Below, piece after piece: positions 18,288-27,447 of a stretch of DNA of 64,000 bases. Numbering within the stretch: position 1 is the stretch's first letter; each line of letters starts with the position of its first letter. The DNA is from Pseudomonas sp. UFMG81 (GTDB lineage: Bacteria > Pseudomonadota > Gammaproteobacteria > Pseudomonadales > Pseudomonadaceae). The notes under the pieces were generated by a model, which did no database searches, was not told where the DNA came from, and was given only the letters and a program-made list of their open reading frames with translations. A program made the position numbers and the translations under genes. The stretch is taken from the NCBI RefSeq assembly GCF_015354575.1, contig NZ_JACAFQ010000006.1, positions 95,500 through 159,499 of the forward strand. Reading direction: 5' to 3'.

Positions 18288-19244
18288 CTACCGTGTGGGT
18301 TGGCTTGCGAAGCGGGTGGCGAACAGCAATGCCCAGGTGGTGCGGCAATGCCGCCAGCAGGCGACGAGCGCCTGGCGCCCCTTGCCCTTGAGCACGGCCT
18401 TGAGGGCCAGTACCAGGTCGCCCAGGCACACCAGCAGCATGTGCAGGGCCAGGCCCGCGATGCCGTGGTGCTTGCGAAAGTACAACAGCTCGCTTTCGAT
18501 CTGGTAAGCGGAAATCTGCCGGCTGGCCGCCTCCAGCTCGGCCACCGACTTGGAGCTCTCGCCACCGATGTGCACCACCGTGGTATGGGGGTAGAACACC
18601 ACCTTCCAGCCGGCTTCCTTGACCCGTTTACAGTGATCCACCTCCTCGTAGTAGAGGAAGTAGCGCGGGTCGAACAACCCCACCTGGTCGAGCACCTCGC
18701 GCCGCACCAGGTAGAAGCAGCCCGGCAGCCAGTCGCATTCGCGCACCGCGCCGTGGTCCCAGTCCATCTCGTCGACCATCTTCAACCCGGGCAGGAAACG
18801 CCCCAGGCCGGTGCGGCTGGCGAACACGTTGAGCGGCGTGGGGAAGTAGCGGCAGCATGGCTGCAGGTCGCCGTCGCGACCAACCAGGCGCACGCCCAGC
18901 ACGCCGCATTCGGGGTGCTCATCCATGTACTGGAGGGTCTTGGCCAGCGTGTCGCTGGCAACGAACGCGTCGGTGTTGAGGAGCAACGCGTACTTGCCGT
19001 TCAGGTGTGCCAGCAACTGGTTGTTGGCACGGCCGAAGCCGACATTGCGGGTGTTGCTCAGCAAGGTGGCCTCGGGGCAGACCGTGGCCATGCGTGCCAG
19101 CGAGTCGTCGGCCGAGGCGTTGTCCACCACCAGGTAGCTCGCCAGCCGGTCGCCATCGGCCTGGCGCAGCGCGTCGAACATCGGCTGCAGCAAGCCGGCC
19201 GTGTTGAAGTTGACCACCATCACATCGACCGGCTTGCTATCCAT
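18288..19244 (-). CDS. GT2 glycosyltransferase (rhamnosyltransferase-like)
   Basis: The ATG at 19244 gives 318 residues starting with the GT2 nucleotide site VDVMVVNFNTAGLL. LLLNTDAFV near residue 95 is the NxD-type metal site typical of the rhamnosyltransferase-like branch; YFLYYEEVDHCKRVKEAGW is its acceptor-side signature. The start overlaps the upstream acyltransferase gene by eight bases. Donor sugar is not determinable from sequence. Confidence 0.88.
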   Translation of the reverse strand: MDSKPVDVMVVNFNTAGLLQPMFDALRQADGDRLASYLVVDNASADDSLARMATVCPEATLLSNTRNVGFGRANNQLLAHLNGKYALLLNTDAFVASDTLAKTLQYMDEHPECGVLGVRLVGRDGDLQPCCRYFPTPLNVFASRTGLGRFLPGLKMVDEMDWDHGAVRECDWLPGCFYLVRREVLDQVGLFDPRYFLYYEEVDHCKRVKEAGWKVVFYPHTTVVHIGGESSKSVAELEAASRQISAYQIESELLYFRKHHGIAGLALHMLLVCLGDLVLALKAVLKGKGRQALVACWRHCRTTWALLFATRFASQPTR

Positions 19245-19851
19245 GGTTGCCGTCCCCGAAGAAGTACTCACGGCGCACCGCCGCCAGCTTGGGCTCCAGC
19301 GCCGGGTCGTAGGCGCCCTTGCGCTGCTTGACCAGGTCGATCCACGGGTAGGCCGCACAACGCTCCTCAACCCGCTGGATCAGGGCCTCGGTGGTGCAGA
19401 TGAATTTGGCCGGGTTGCCGCCGACCACGGTGCCCGGGGCCACGTCCTTGGTGACCACGGCGCCGGCGGCAACTACCGAGTCGGGGCCGATGGTCACCCG
19501 CGGCATGACGATCGCGCCGTGGCCGATGAAACAGTTGTCGCGGATGTCGATCCAGCCGACCGAATCGAGCTGCTTGTCGTAGCAGATCTCGATCAGGGCG
19601 ACCACGCCGTCGTGACCGATCAGCGTGCAGTCCGACAAGCCGACATTGCTGCCCAGGCGCACCAGCGCAGGGTCGGTGACATTGCATCCGGGGTTGATGT
19701 GCACGTTGCTGCCCACCGAATGGAACCGGCCCCAGCGGGTCATGTAGATGCCCCAGTCGCGGGCATTGGGGTTGCAGAATTTTTTATAGGCGCCACCGCG
19801 CCCGGTCGAGTTGGCGTAGTGCGCCAGTGCCCTTCGTATCCATCCAAACAT
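19237..19851 (-). CDS. Hexapeptide-repeat acyltransferase (WbbJ-like)
   Basis: The ATG at 19851 follows a GAGG site eight bases upstream and gives 204 residues; a longer frame adds a tail unlike the family. Repeats such as IDIRDNCFIGHGAIVMPRVT and VAAGAVVTKDVAPGTVVGG are those of the left-handed beta-helix acetyltransferases. The final PAKF motif is usual for WbbJ/NodL-like enzymes. It likely O-acetylates the exopolysaccharide or its precursor; acetyl-CoA is the expected donor. Confidence 0.85.
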   Translation of the reverse strand: MFGWIRRALAHYANSTGRGGAYKKFCNPNARDWGIYMTRWGRFHSVGSNVHINPGCNVTDPALVRLGSNVGLSDCTLIGHDGVVALIEICYDKQLDSVGWIDIRDNCFIGHGAIVMPRVTIGPDSVVAAGAVVTKDVAPGTVVGGNPAKFICTTEALIQRVEERCAAYPWIDLVKQRKGAYDPALEPKLAAVRREYFFGDGNHG

Positions 19852-19968
19852 GCTGTATGCCTCGCACGTGTAGCGATCCTTGACTGTCCCTGAGGCGAAT
19901 TCGGTCTCGTTCTTGTTGATGCTGACCGCACCGCGCTCAACCCGTTGCACTGCGTGTTGCCGTACTGC

Positions 19969-21435
19969 TCAGACGTGCGCGCCGTGCGCCGCTTTCATCC
20001 TGTTGTCCAGGTGATCGGCCAGCCGCAGGGCGAACTGCAACAGCGGCATGGTCGGGTTGGAGGCGCCACCGGTGGCGAAGATGCTGCTGCCGGCGACGTA
20101 CAGGTTGTCGGTGCCGAACACCTTGCAATCGCTGTCGACCACACCGAACTCCTTCGCGGCGGCCATGCGCGTGGTGCCCATGTGGTGGGCATGGGGCGAC
20201 AGCTTCAGCGGCAGCGCGGTGTCGTAGACATAATCGTTGAGCTTGATGAAACCAAGGCCGGTCTCGGCGAACTGCTTGGCCAGTTCGCCGCCGATGCACT
20301 GGATGGTGTGGCGATCGCCAGCGCTCAGTGCCCAGTTGACGTTGACCCGATACATGCCCAGGTCATCCTTCTCGTCGAGCAGCGAAATACGGCTCTGGGT
20401 GTTGGGGTACTGCTCGATCATGGTGCTGAGCACGCCATCGCCCGGGCAGCTGAACTTGGCGATGAAGTCGATCTTGCTGGCCCAGCCCATGTCGCACATG
20501 AGGCTTTCGAGGAAGTGCTTGACCTCGGCGGTGCGCCCATAGGTGCGCACCTCCGACAGCACGGTGGCCGCGACATTGCCCTTGCCGGCCTGGTACTCGG
20601 CAACGAATGCGTCGGTGGTGTAGTACTCGCGCGGCTCGCCATTCTGCCCATCCTTGAGGATGAAGGTGCCCATGTCGACGTTCAGGTGCTCCATCAGGCA
20701 GTGCCCGACCAGCCCATCCTGTGCCACCACGCCTGCCGCGCGCAGCGACTGGCTGTTGAGCAGTTGCCGAGCGTTCTCGATGGCGCCCGTGGCCAGGATG
20801 AAGTGCCTGGCCACCAGGCGCTGACGCTGGCGCTCGTAGTCGGACAGCACCACCGCCGCCAGGCGCCCCGAAGCCGGGTCGAACTCCAGGTCCACGCAGT
20901 TGCAGTTGATGAACACGTCGAGCCCCGCGGTGTCGGCAAGCGCCGAGGCGTATTTCTGGGCGAAGCGTGTCGGCGGGCTGAGCAGGAACCGGTCGGGGTC
21001 GAAGTCACCGCCCGCCAGGGCGGTGTTCAAGGGCTGGAAGTCGGCGCCCTCGGGCAGGTCGACGATGGCCATGGCGGGCGCCAGGTAGGGTTCGATATCG
21101 CTGTAGGGGATCGGCCAGCCCGGCAGGTTGCCGGGTGGGGCCACGGCGAAGTCGGACGGGGTGAACGGGCGGCAACGGCCCGCCCAGTGGTTGGAGGTGC
21201 CGCCCAGGTAGCGCAAGCGGGTCTCCTGGGGGTACATCTCAAGCCCTGTGGAGGTGCAGTGGTAGAACGCTTGCGAGCGCGGCGAGTACTCGTGCCCACC
21301 GGCTTCGGCGAGCAACACGCGCCAGCCGGCCTTGGCCAGGTGCAGGGCCAGGGTGATGCCCGCAGGGCCGGCGCCGATGATGCAGACGTCGTAATCCTCG
21401 CGCAGGGTTTTCTGCGTCTGGTAGTCGCGGATCAT
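19969..21435 (-). CDS. GMC-family FAD oxidoreductase
   Basis: A 488-residue flavoenzyme. The dinucleotide site DVCIIGAGPAGITLALHLAK is at residues 16-35, and the C-terminal substrate domain holds PHAHHMGTTRMA and TDNLYVAGSSIFATGG, where the His is the usual GMC base. It overlaps by four bases (ATGA) a preceding 67-residue Tat-signal ORF, an arrangement like membrane dehydrogenases with a small exported subunit. It has no signal of its own. An oxidised sugar or alcohol in the polysaccharide is a reasonable guess at substrate. Such an enzyme is unusual inside an exopolysaccharide cluster. Confidence 0.85.
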   Translation of the reverse strand: MIRDYQTQKTLREDYDVCIIGAGPAGITLALHLAKAGWRVLLAEAGGHEYSPRSQAFYHCTSTGLEMYPQETRLRYLGGTSNHWAGRCRPFTPSDFAVAPPGNLPGWPIPYSDIEPYLAPAMAIVDLPEGADFQPLNTALAGGDFDPDRFLLSPPTRFAQKYASALADTAGLDVFINCNCVDLEFDPASGRLAAVVLSDYERQRQRLVARHFILATGAIENARQLLNSQSLRAAGVVAQDGLVGHCLMEHLNVDMGTFILKDGQNGEPREYYTTDAFVAEYQAGKGNVAATVLSEVRTYGRTAEVKHFLESLMCDMGWASKIDFIAKFSCPGDGVLSTMIEQYPNTQSRISLLDEKDDLGMYRVNVNWALSAGDRHTIQCIGGELAKQFAETGLGFIKLNDYVYDTALPLKLSPHAHHMGTTRMAAAKEFGVVDSDCKVFGTDNLYVAGSSIFATGGASNPTMPLLQFALRLADHLDNRMKAAHGAHV

Positions 21436-21635
21436 GCCTGCCCGTCCCGGAAATACTGCGACGGCAGCACCCAGCCGTTGATCACCACGAAACCACCGCT
21501 GGCCGAGGCTTCACGGGTTGCCTTGGCGGGCGGTTGCGCCTGATCACTGCCGATCAACGCCGCGCCGATGCCCAGCACCACGCAGCCGCGCAGGAAGCCC
21601 CTGCGCCCTTGAGTACACAACTGTAGCTTGCCCAT
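21432..21635 (-). CDS. 67-aa protein with twin-arginine (Tat) signal
   Basis: The sequence begins MGKLQLCTQGRRGFLRGCVV followed by a hydrophobic glycine/alanine stretch, an RRxFLRG twin-arginine signal. The mature part is only about 35 residues and ends GWVLPSQYFRDGQA. The stop overlaps the GMC oxidoreductase start (ATGA). It may carry its folded flavoprotein partner across the membrane by hitch-hiking, as in other two-subunit Tat enzymes; that is inference. The start lies directly against a 16-G tract, which replaces a normal ribosome site. Confidence 0.6.
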   Translation of the reverse strand: MGKLQLCTQGRRGFLRGCVVLGIGAALIGSDQAQPPAKATREASASGGFVVINGWVLPSQYFRDGQA

Positions 21636-22995
21636 GCCCCCCCCCCCCCCCCGCCCCCCCGGATTGCCTCCGCAACATCGGCAGTACCATCAGTTCGCGC
21701 CGCAGGCTGAAGATCCCCAGCTTGCGGTTGACGTACACGATCAGCACCAGTGTCGGGAACGTATGCAAGGCGACCCCCCAGATCGCATACTTCGTGCCGC
21801 CAATCGCCAACAGCAGCGGCAACCCTACCCACAGCGCAACGAGCCGGATGATGTTGTCCATCGCCTGGTACTTGGTCAGCCCCTGGGCAATCCAGATCTG
21901 GTGCGCCAGGGTGTAGCGCAAGGTGAAGAACGACAGCGACAGAATGCTGAGCATAGTGCCTGCCTCGGCATAGCGCTCGTCGTACATCCAGCCGATCAGC
22001 AAGGGGCTGGCGGTGAGGAACCCACCACAGGCGAACAGCATCACCAGGTCGACCATCAGCCGCGAACGGTAGTACAGCGCCTTGAGGCGCTCGGTGTCCC
22101 CCTCTCGGGCAGCCTCGCTGAACGCGGGCAGCGCCACCGAGCCGACCAGCTTGAGCAGCCCGGTCTGCAGCGAGCCGAGAATCAGCACGGCGATCGAGTA
22201 AACACCCAGCTCCGCCGCGCTCATGCTGGCGCCGAACCACATGCGGTCGCCGTACATGGCCAGCACACCCACCATCGACGACAGCAGGATCCAGCGGCCG
22301 AACACCACCAGTTCGTTCAGTGCGCTGCGGTCCCACTGCAGGCGGTTGCGCGGCCCTTGCAGTGCCACGTGACCCAGCACCGTGCCGGTCAGCGCTCCGG
22401 CCAGGCCGGCCAGCACCAACGCCCAGATGGAGCGGGTGAGGTAGCCGAGCACCAGCATCACGATCAACCCCACCAGTTGCGAGCCCAGCTCCACCAGCAC
22501 CACGCGCTTTTGTTGGAAAGTGCGCACGGCGACGTCTATCTTGGTCGATTGCAGGCCGTAGATCAGCGCCGAAATGCCGGTTACCGCCAGCACCATGGGC
22601 AGCTCGGGCGCGGCATAGGTGGAATCGGCCGGCCACAGGTTGCCCAGTTGCGTAAGCCAGGAGGCCAGGGCCAGCAGCAGGGTCAGGGCGAACAGCACGA
22701 AGCCGCGCACGATCTGCACGGTCCAGGCAGTGTTGAGAAACAGCGGGTCGTCACCGCGATGGCTCTGGATGATGTTCTGCCGCAGGCCGACATCCGACAG
22801 AAGGTGCAACAGCACCGAAACGGTGGTGGCGATGGCCATCACCCCGAACATTTCCGGGAGCAACAGGCGGGCGATGATCAGGTTGCCGCCCAGGCGCATG
22901 ACCTGCGAGGCGACCAGCGACAACAGGTTCCAGGCCCCCGCCCCCATGGCGCGCCGACGAAGGCTCCTGGATGCAGACACATCAATCGACGGCAT
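21544..22995 (-). CDS. Wzx-type polysaccharide flippase; 3' end uncertain
   Basis: A MATE/PST-type membrane protein of about 450 real residues with about twelve hydrophobic segments; LLSLVASQVMRLGGNLIIAR near residue 25 and GVMAIATTVSVLLHLLSDVG are typical of the Wzx branch. It flips the lipid-linked repeat unit to the periplasm. The natural C-terminus should fall near REVMVLP-like residues (SLRRELMVLPMLRRQ); after that the frame passes through a poly-G tract and 36 more codons in a frame overlapping the Tat ORF, so the tail is doubtful. The start at 22995 follows an AGGGA site. Confidence 0.82.
   Translation of the reverse strand: MPSIDVSASRSLRRRAMGAGAWNLLSLVASQVMRLGGNLIIARLLLPEMFGVMAIATTVSVLLHLLSDVGLRQNIIQSHRGDDPLFLNTAWTVQIVRGFVLFALTLLLALASWLTQLGNLWPADSTYAAPELPMVLAVTGISALIYGLQSTKIDVAVRTFQQKRVVLVELGSQLVGLIVMLVLGYLTRSIWALVLAGLAGALTGTVLGHVALQGPRNRLQWDRSALNELVVFGRWILLSSMVGVLAMYGDRMWFGASMSAAELGVYSIAVLILGSLQTGLLKLVGSVALPAFSEAAREGDTERLKALYYRSRLMVDLVMLFACGGFLTASPLLIGWMYDERYAEAGTMLSILSLSFFTLRYTLAHQIWIAQGLTKYQAMDNIIRLVALWVGLPLLLAIGGTKYAIWGVALHTFPTLVLIVYVNRKLGIFSLRRELMVLPMLRRQSGGAGGGGGHGQATVVYSRAQGLPARLRGAGHRRGVDRQ
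21637..21660. repeat. Homopolymer tract (C16-G-C7 on the + strand)
   Basis: Sixteen C residues (21637-21652), one G, then seven C. On the coding (-) strand this is G7-C-G16, lying across the 3' end of the flippase frame and just before the start of the Tat-signal ORF. Such tracts are prone to slipped-strand change and also to sequencing error. Confidence 0.95.
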
Positions 22996-23057
22996 GGCTT
23001 CGATCCCTGACTGAAATGGCTAGAAGTCACTATAGTTTCAATTAGCCATGATGCTAG

Positions 23058-23215
23058 TGTCCTGTCTCGGGAATAAGCTGTTCACTTTTGGCGGCGTCTT
23101 GAGCGCCCGGCCGGCGTTGCCACTCCTCGCCATAGCCCGGCCATGACTCGTCGCAGCGCCTTGGCCAAACACCCAAGCCACTCGCCAAAAGAGAACGTAT
23201 TCCCGAGACAGGACA
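23058..23215. mobile_element. 158-bp MITE-like element, copy 1
   Basis: The ends TGTCCTGTCTCGGGAATA and TATTCCCGAGACAGGACA are perfect 18-base inverted repeats; a second CTTTTGGCG / CGCCAAAAG pair lies just inside. The flanks are CTAG at 23054-23057 and CTCG at 23216-23219, a probable 4-base target duplication with one change. No transposase is encoded. The element is about 93% like a second 158-bp copy at 58808-58965 by eye. It lies in the divergent promoter space between the flippase and polymerase genes. Confidence 0.9.
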
Positions 23216-23252
23216 CTCGCCGTTCACCACCAGCGGATAGGTGCCGTTGCCA

Positions 23253-24779
23253 ATGCCTGAACATTTTCGTGCACTGATCGTCATTCTGTTCCTCGCCACG
23301 GTGGTCTTCGTGCTCGCTCGCCGGGCCGCCACCGACCTGATTCCCCTCAGCGATTTCAAGCGTCGGCGCAATCTGTGGTTCGCCGTGACCCTGGTGGCGT
23401 TCTTCTCCCACAGTTACTGGGTGTATGCCGCGGCGGCGGCGCTGATCATGTACCTGGCCGGGCGCCGCGAGCGCAACGTCATGGCGTTGTTCTTCATCCT
23501 GCTGTTCGCGATCCCTTCGGCAGCGGTGCAAATCCCAGGCTTTGGCGTGGTCAACTACCTGATCGACCTCAACCACCTGCGCCTGTTGTCCATCTGTGTG
23601 CTGCTGCCCGCTGCCCTGACCTTGCGCCGCCAACCTGAGACACCCGGCTTCGGGCGCCTGTGGCCCGATCGGCTGCTGGCCGCCAGTATCGTCCTCATGG
23701 GCGTGCTCTACCTGCGCGAAACGACGATCACCGACACCTTGCGCCAGGCGCTGTACCTGTACCTCGACGTGTTTCTGCCGTACTACGTCGCCAGTCGCTC
23801 GCTGCGCCAGGTCAGCGATTTCAAGGACGCCTTGCTGGCGTTCGTGCTCGCCGCCTTCCTGCTGGCGCTGATCGGCGTGGCCGAGACCGTGCGCCACTGG
23901 TTGCTGTACAACGCCCTGCTCGAAGCCATGGGCGTGCAATGGAGCATGGCCAGCTACCTGAGCCGCGGCGGCTCGCTGCGCGCCAGCGTCACCACTGGCC
24001 AGGCCATCGCCCTGGGCTACGTGATGAGCGTGGCCATCGGCTTGTTCCTGTTCGTTCAGGGTTATGTGCGCAGCAACCTGCAACGGTTGCTGGGGGCGTT
24101 GCTGCTGGCCGCCGGGCTGGTGGCACCGCTGTCGCGCGGCCCATGGATTGGCGCTGCGATCATCGTCGGCGTGTTCATCGCCACCGGCAAGGGCGCGGTC
24201 AAGCGCCTCACCCTGCTGGCCGTTGCCGGGGTGCTGGCACTGCCCTTGCTCACGGTGGTGCCTGGCGGTGAGAAGGTGCTCGACATGCTGCCGTTCATCG
24301 GCAACCTCGAGAAAGAAAACATCACCTACCGCGAGCGCCTGCTCGACAACTCGTGGATCGTCATCCAGCGCAACCCACTGTTCGGTTCGTTCGATTTTCG
24401 CAGCACCCCGGAAATGCAGTCGATGATCCAGGGCGACGGCATCATCGATATCGTCAACACCTACGTGAGCCTCGCCCTGCGTGTCGGCCTGGTGGGCCTG
24501 GCACTGTTCGTGGCGTTCTTCGCCAGCGTGCTGCTGGGCATCCGCCGGGCCCTGCTCGCTTTCCCCGACAAGGATGACGAGCACCGCCAGCTGGGCAGGG
24601 CCTTGCTGGCGACCCTGGTGGGGATCCTGGTGATCATCTTCACCGTCAGCAGCATCACCGTCATACCGACCGTGTACTGGTCGGTGGCAGGGGTTGGCGT
24701 GGCCTATGTGCAGATGGTCCGCAGGATGCGCACGGCCCGCACCACCGCCCTGGCCACCACCCGCCTCCAACCCAGGTAG
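23253..24779 (+). CDS. Wzy-type polymerase (O-antigen ligase/polymerase family)
   Basis: Chosen start ATG at 23253 (a GTG lies 12 bases earlier); 508 residues. There are about ten to twelve hydrophobic segments and a large periplasmic loop with the Wzy_C hallmark: LSRGPWIGAAIIVG near 295, followed by a loop ending with FGSFDFRS. The protein joins repeat units in the periplasm using the flipped lipid-linked substrate. It is divergent from the flippase gene, and the MITE-like element ends 37 bases before its start. The glycoside hydrolase gene follows after six bases. Confidence 0.85.
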   Translation: MPEHFRALIVILFLATVVFVLARRAATDLIPLSDFKRRRNLWFAVTLVAFFSHSYWVYAAAAALIMYLAGRRERNVMALFFILLFAIPSAAVQIPGFGVVNYLIDLNHLRLLSICVLLPAALTLRRQPETPGFGRLWPDRLLAASIVLMGVLYLRETTITDTLRQALYLYLDVFLPYYVASRSLRQVSDFKDALLAFVLAAFLLALIGVAETVRHWLLYNALLEAMGVQWSMASYLSRGGSLRASVTTGQAIALGYVMSVAIGLFLFVQGYVRSNLQRLLGALLLAAGLVAPLSRGPWIGAAIIVGVFIATGKGAVKRLTLLAVAGVLALPLLTVVPGGEKVLDMLPFIGNLEKENITYRERLLDNSWIVIQRNPLFGSFDFRSTPEMQSMIQGDGIIDIVNTYVSLALRVGLVGLALFVAFFASVLLGIRRALLAFPDKDDEHRQLGRALLATLVGILVIIFTVSSITVIPTVYWSVAGVGVAYVQMVRRMRTARTTALATTRLQPR

Positions 24780-24785
24780 ATCGTC

Positions 24786-27371
24786 ATGACGCCACGTGCC
24801 TTGCTGCGCGCCTTGCCCTTGCTCGCCCTGCTGTTCCTGCCCCAGCCTGGCAATGCCGGCGACTGGAGCGTCAGGGTCGAGGAGCAGAACGGCCTGCCCA
24901 CCCTGAGTCGTGGCGGAGGGCCGGCGATGATCGCCAAGTTCGACTTTTGGGGCACAGACTGGAGCTGGACCGGCTTCTACACGCGCACCAAGGTGGAGGG
25001 CCCCTACCGCTACACGTTGGAGGGCCTGAACAAGGACCTGGACTTCGACCTCAAGGCACAGATCGACAAGCCCGAGGCCCGCACCCTCGCCTGGAATTTC
25101 GACCTCAACGCCCACAGCCGGCAGGCCAACGTGATGGGCGGCGGCATCGTGTTCCAGTTCGATCCGGTACTGATCGCCAGCGAGATGGGCGCCCCCGAGC
25201 TGTTGCCCGACAATCGCGGCTGGGCCTGGGGCAAGGGCGACAAGCGCCTGCAAATGCGCTTCGAGCCGCCGCTGGCCAAGGTGTATTTCGAGCGCGGCAA
25301 CCCCAGCGAACTGCGCGCGTTCTTCTACAAGGACGCGATCCAGCCCGGCCGCCAACAGATCAAGGCCGAGCTGCAGGTGGGGGCCGGCGTCGATATCGGA
25401 CCCACGCCCAGTGAACGCTTCGGCCTGGCCGACCCTGAGGGCTGGCCAGACGACCAGCTCGACTGGCGCACCTCGCCGGTCGACCTGGCGTTTCTCAACG
25501 CCGCAGAAAAGCCTGCCGGCAAACGTGGTTTCGTCAAGGCGGTCGGTGAGCAGCTGCAATTCGCCGACGGCACGCAGGCGCGCTTCTGGGGCACCAACCT
25601 GACGGCCTACGCGCTGTTCGGCACCCCGGACGAGGAGATCAAGGTGCAGGCCCGGCGCCTGTCGGCACTGGGGTTCAACCTGGTGCGCCTGCATCACCAC
25701 GACTCACCCTGGGTCAGCCCGAACATCTTTGGCGACATGACCACCCTGCGCGACACCCGGCAGCTCAATAGCGAGTCGCTGCGCAAGCTCGACCTGTGGA
25801 TCAAGAGCCTGAAGGACGAGGGTATCTATGTGTGGCTGGACCTGCATGTGGAGCGCCCGGTCACCCGCGACGACGACATCTATGCCTTCGAGGAACTGCC
25901 CAAAACCCATGGTGCCGCAGGGCTCAAGGGCTACGCCTATGTCAACGTCACCCTGCAACAGGCCATGAAGCGCTTCGCCGAGCAGTACCTGACCCACGTC
26001 AACGGCTACACCGGCCTTGCCTACAAGGACGACCCGGCCGTCGCCGCGATATTGATCACCAACGAGAACGACATCACCCAGCACTTCGGCAACGCCCTGC
26101 TGCCGGACAAGAACGTGCCCAAGCACAGCCGGCTGTTCATGGACGAGGCCAAGGCCTTCGCCCAGCGCCAGCAGCTGCCCGCCGAGCAGGTCTGGCGCAC
26201 GTGGGAGCATGGCCCCTCCAAGCTGTTCCTCAACGACCTGGAACACCGCTTCGACGTCGACATGATCGCGCACCTGCGCGGGCTCGGGGTGAAGGTGCCG
26301 ATCGTCACCACCAGCACCTGGGGCGGCAATGGCTTGAGCGCGCTGCCAGCGCTGACCACGGGCGATGTGATCGATGCCCACAGCTACGGCGCCGGGGGCC
26401 AGCTGGAAAAGAACCCGCTGACCAGCGATGGCCTGGTCGACTGGCTCGCCTCGGCCCAGGTAGCGGGCATGCCCATGACCGTCACCGAGTGGAACGCCGA
26501 ACCCTTCCCTACCCCCGATCGCCATTCGTTGCCGCTGTTCATCGCCGGTACCGCCAGCCACCAGGGCTGGGATGGGCTGATGCAGTACGCCTACAGCCAG
26601 CAGAAATTCATCGAGGGCTGGCGCACGGCGGACAACTGGCACGCCTACAACGACCCGGCCATGCTCGCCACCCTGCCCGCCGCCGCCCTGCTCTACCGCC
26701 GTGGCGATGTGCGCAAGGCCACGACCCGCTACGTGTTCGCGCCCACGCCCGACACCCTGTTCAACCGTGCCATCACCCCCAACAGCTCGGTGCTGCTGCG
26801 CACCGCCATGACCAAGGGCCGGCTGCAGGTCGCCATGCCTGCGACGCCGCAGCTGCCGTGGCTCAAGCCGGGGGTGATCGCAGCCGGTGCGCAGGTGCTG
26901 AACGATCCGGACCAGTCCGTGCTACCGAGCGATGCCAGTTCCGCCACCACCGACACCGGCGAGCTGAAACGCGACTGGCGCCAGGGCCTGTACACCATCG
27001 ACACGCCACTGACCCAGGCCGCCACCGGCTGGCTGGGCAACCAGTCGATCGACCTGACGGACATCCAGATACGTTTGCAGACCCCTTACGCCAGCGTCGC
27101 GGTACAAAGCCTGGACGGCAAACCGTTCGGCCAGTCGCGGTCGCTGCTGATCTCGCTGGGCACCCGGGCGCTACCACGGGCAGACGACAAGACGCCCTTC
27201 CATGTCGAGCCCCTGGCCGGCACCCTGAGCATCAAGGCCGCGCCGGGCCTGAAACTGTACCGGCGCAGCGCCGCCGGCCAGGAAAGCCAGCTCCCCGCCC
27301 GCTACGACGCCGGCCGCTACGTCATCGCCTTCGACGGCCGGCAGATGGCCAATTGGCTGTTCCTCAAATAG
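24786..27371 (+). CDS. Secreted clan-A glycoside hydrolase, 861 aa
   Basis: A signal peptide (residues 1-24, ending GNAG) precedes an N-terminal beta domain. The (beta/alpha)8 catalytic part starts near residue 255 with DGTQARFWGTNLTAY and LGFNLVRLHHHDS. The likely acid/base is the Glu of ILITNENDI near 425, and the nucleophile the Glu of MTVTEWNAEPF near 560, the NE...E pattern of clan GH-A (GH5-like). A C-terminal beta domain follows. Enzymes at this position in exopolysaccharide loci trim or release the polymer in the periplasm. It is six bases behind the polymerase gene. Confidence 0.82.
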   Translation: MTPRALLRALPLLALLFLPQPGNAGDWSVRVEEQNGLPTLSRGGGPAMIAKFDFWGTDWSWTGFYTRTKVEGPYRYTLEGLNKDLDFDLKAQIDKPEARTLAWNFDLNAHSRQANVMGGGIVFQFDPVLIASEMGAPELLPDNRGWAWGKGDKRLQMRFEPPLAKVYFERGNPSELRAFFYKDAIQPGRQQIKAELQVGAGVDIGPTPSERFGLADPEGWPDDQLDWRTSPVDLAFLNAAEKPAGKRGFVKAVGEQLQFADGTQARFWGTNLTAYALFGTPDEEIKVQARRLSALGFNLVRLHHHDSPWVSPNIFGDMTTLRDTRQLNSESLRKLDLWIKSLKDEGIYVWLDLHVERPVTRDDDIYAFEELPKTHGAAGLKGYAYVNVTLQQAMKRFAEQYLTHVNGYTGLAYKDDPAVAAILITNENDITQHFGNALLPDKNVPKHSRLFMDEAKAFAQRQQLPAEQVWRTWEHGPSKLFLNDLEHRFDVDMIAHLRGLGVKVPIVTTSTWGGNGLSALPALTTGDVIDAHSYGAGGQLEKNPLTSDGLVDWLASAQVAGMPMTVTEWNAEPFPTPDRHSLPLFIAGTASHQGWDGLMQYAYSQQKFIEGWRTADNWHAYNDPAMLATLPAAALLYRRGDVRKATTRYVFAPTPDTLFNRAITPNSSVLLRTAMTKGRLQVAMPATPQLPWLKPGVIAAGAQVLNDPDQSVLPSDASSATTDTGELKRDWRQGLYTIDTPLTQAATGWLGNQSIDLTDIQIRLQTPYASVAVQSLDGKPFGQSRSLLISLGTRALPRADDKTPFHVEPLAGTLSIKAAPGLKLYRRSAAGQESQLPARYDAGRYVIAFDGRQMANWLFLK

Positions 27372-27447
27372 CCATCTAGAGTCTGGAAAGGCCCGCTTCA
27401 GCGGGCGCAGGGACAATTGCCCAGGCAACAGCTTCCAGGAGGTCCGC

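Noticed and set aside
23082..25700. Long minus-strand open frame (872 codons) opposite the polymerase and hydrolase genes
   Set aside because: Its product is rich in Gln, His, Arg and Gly with no family pattern, and the plus strand codes for two well-formed proteins. It is a high-GC antisense shadow.
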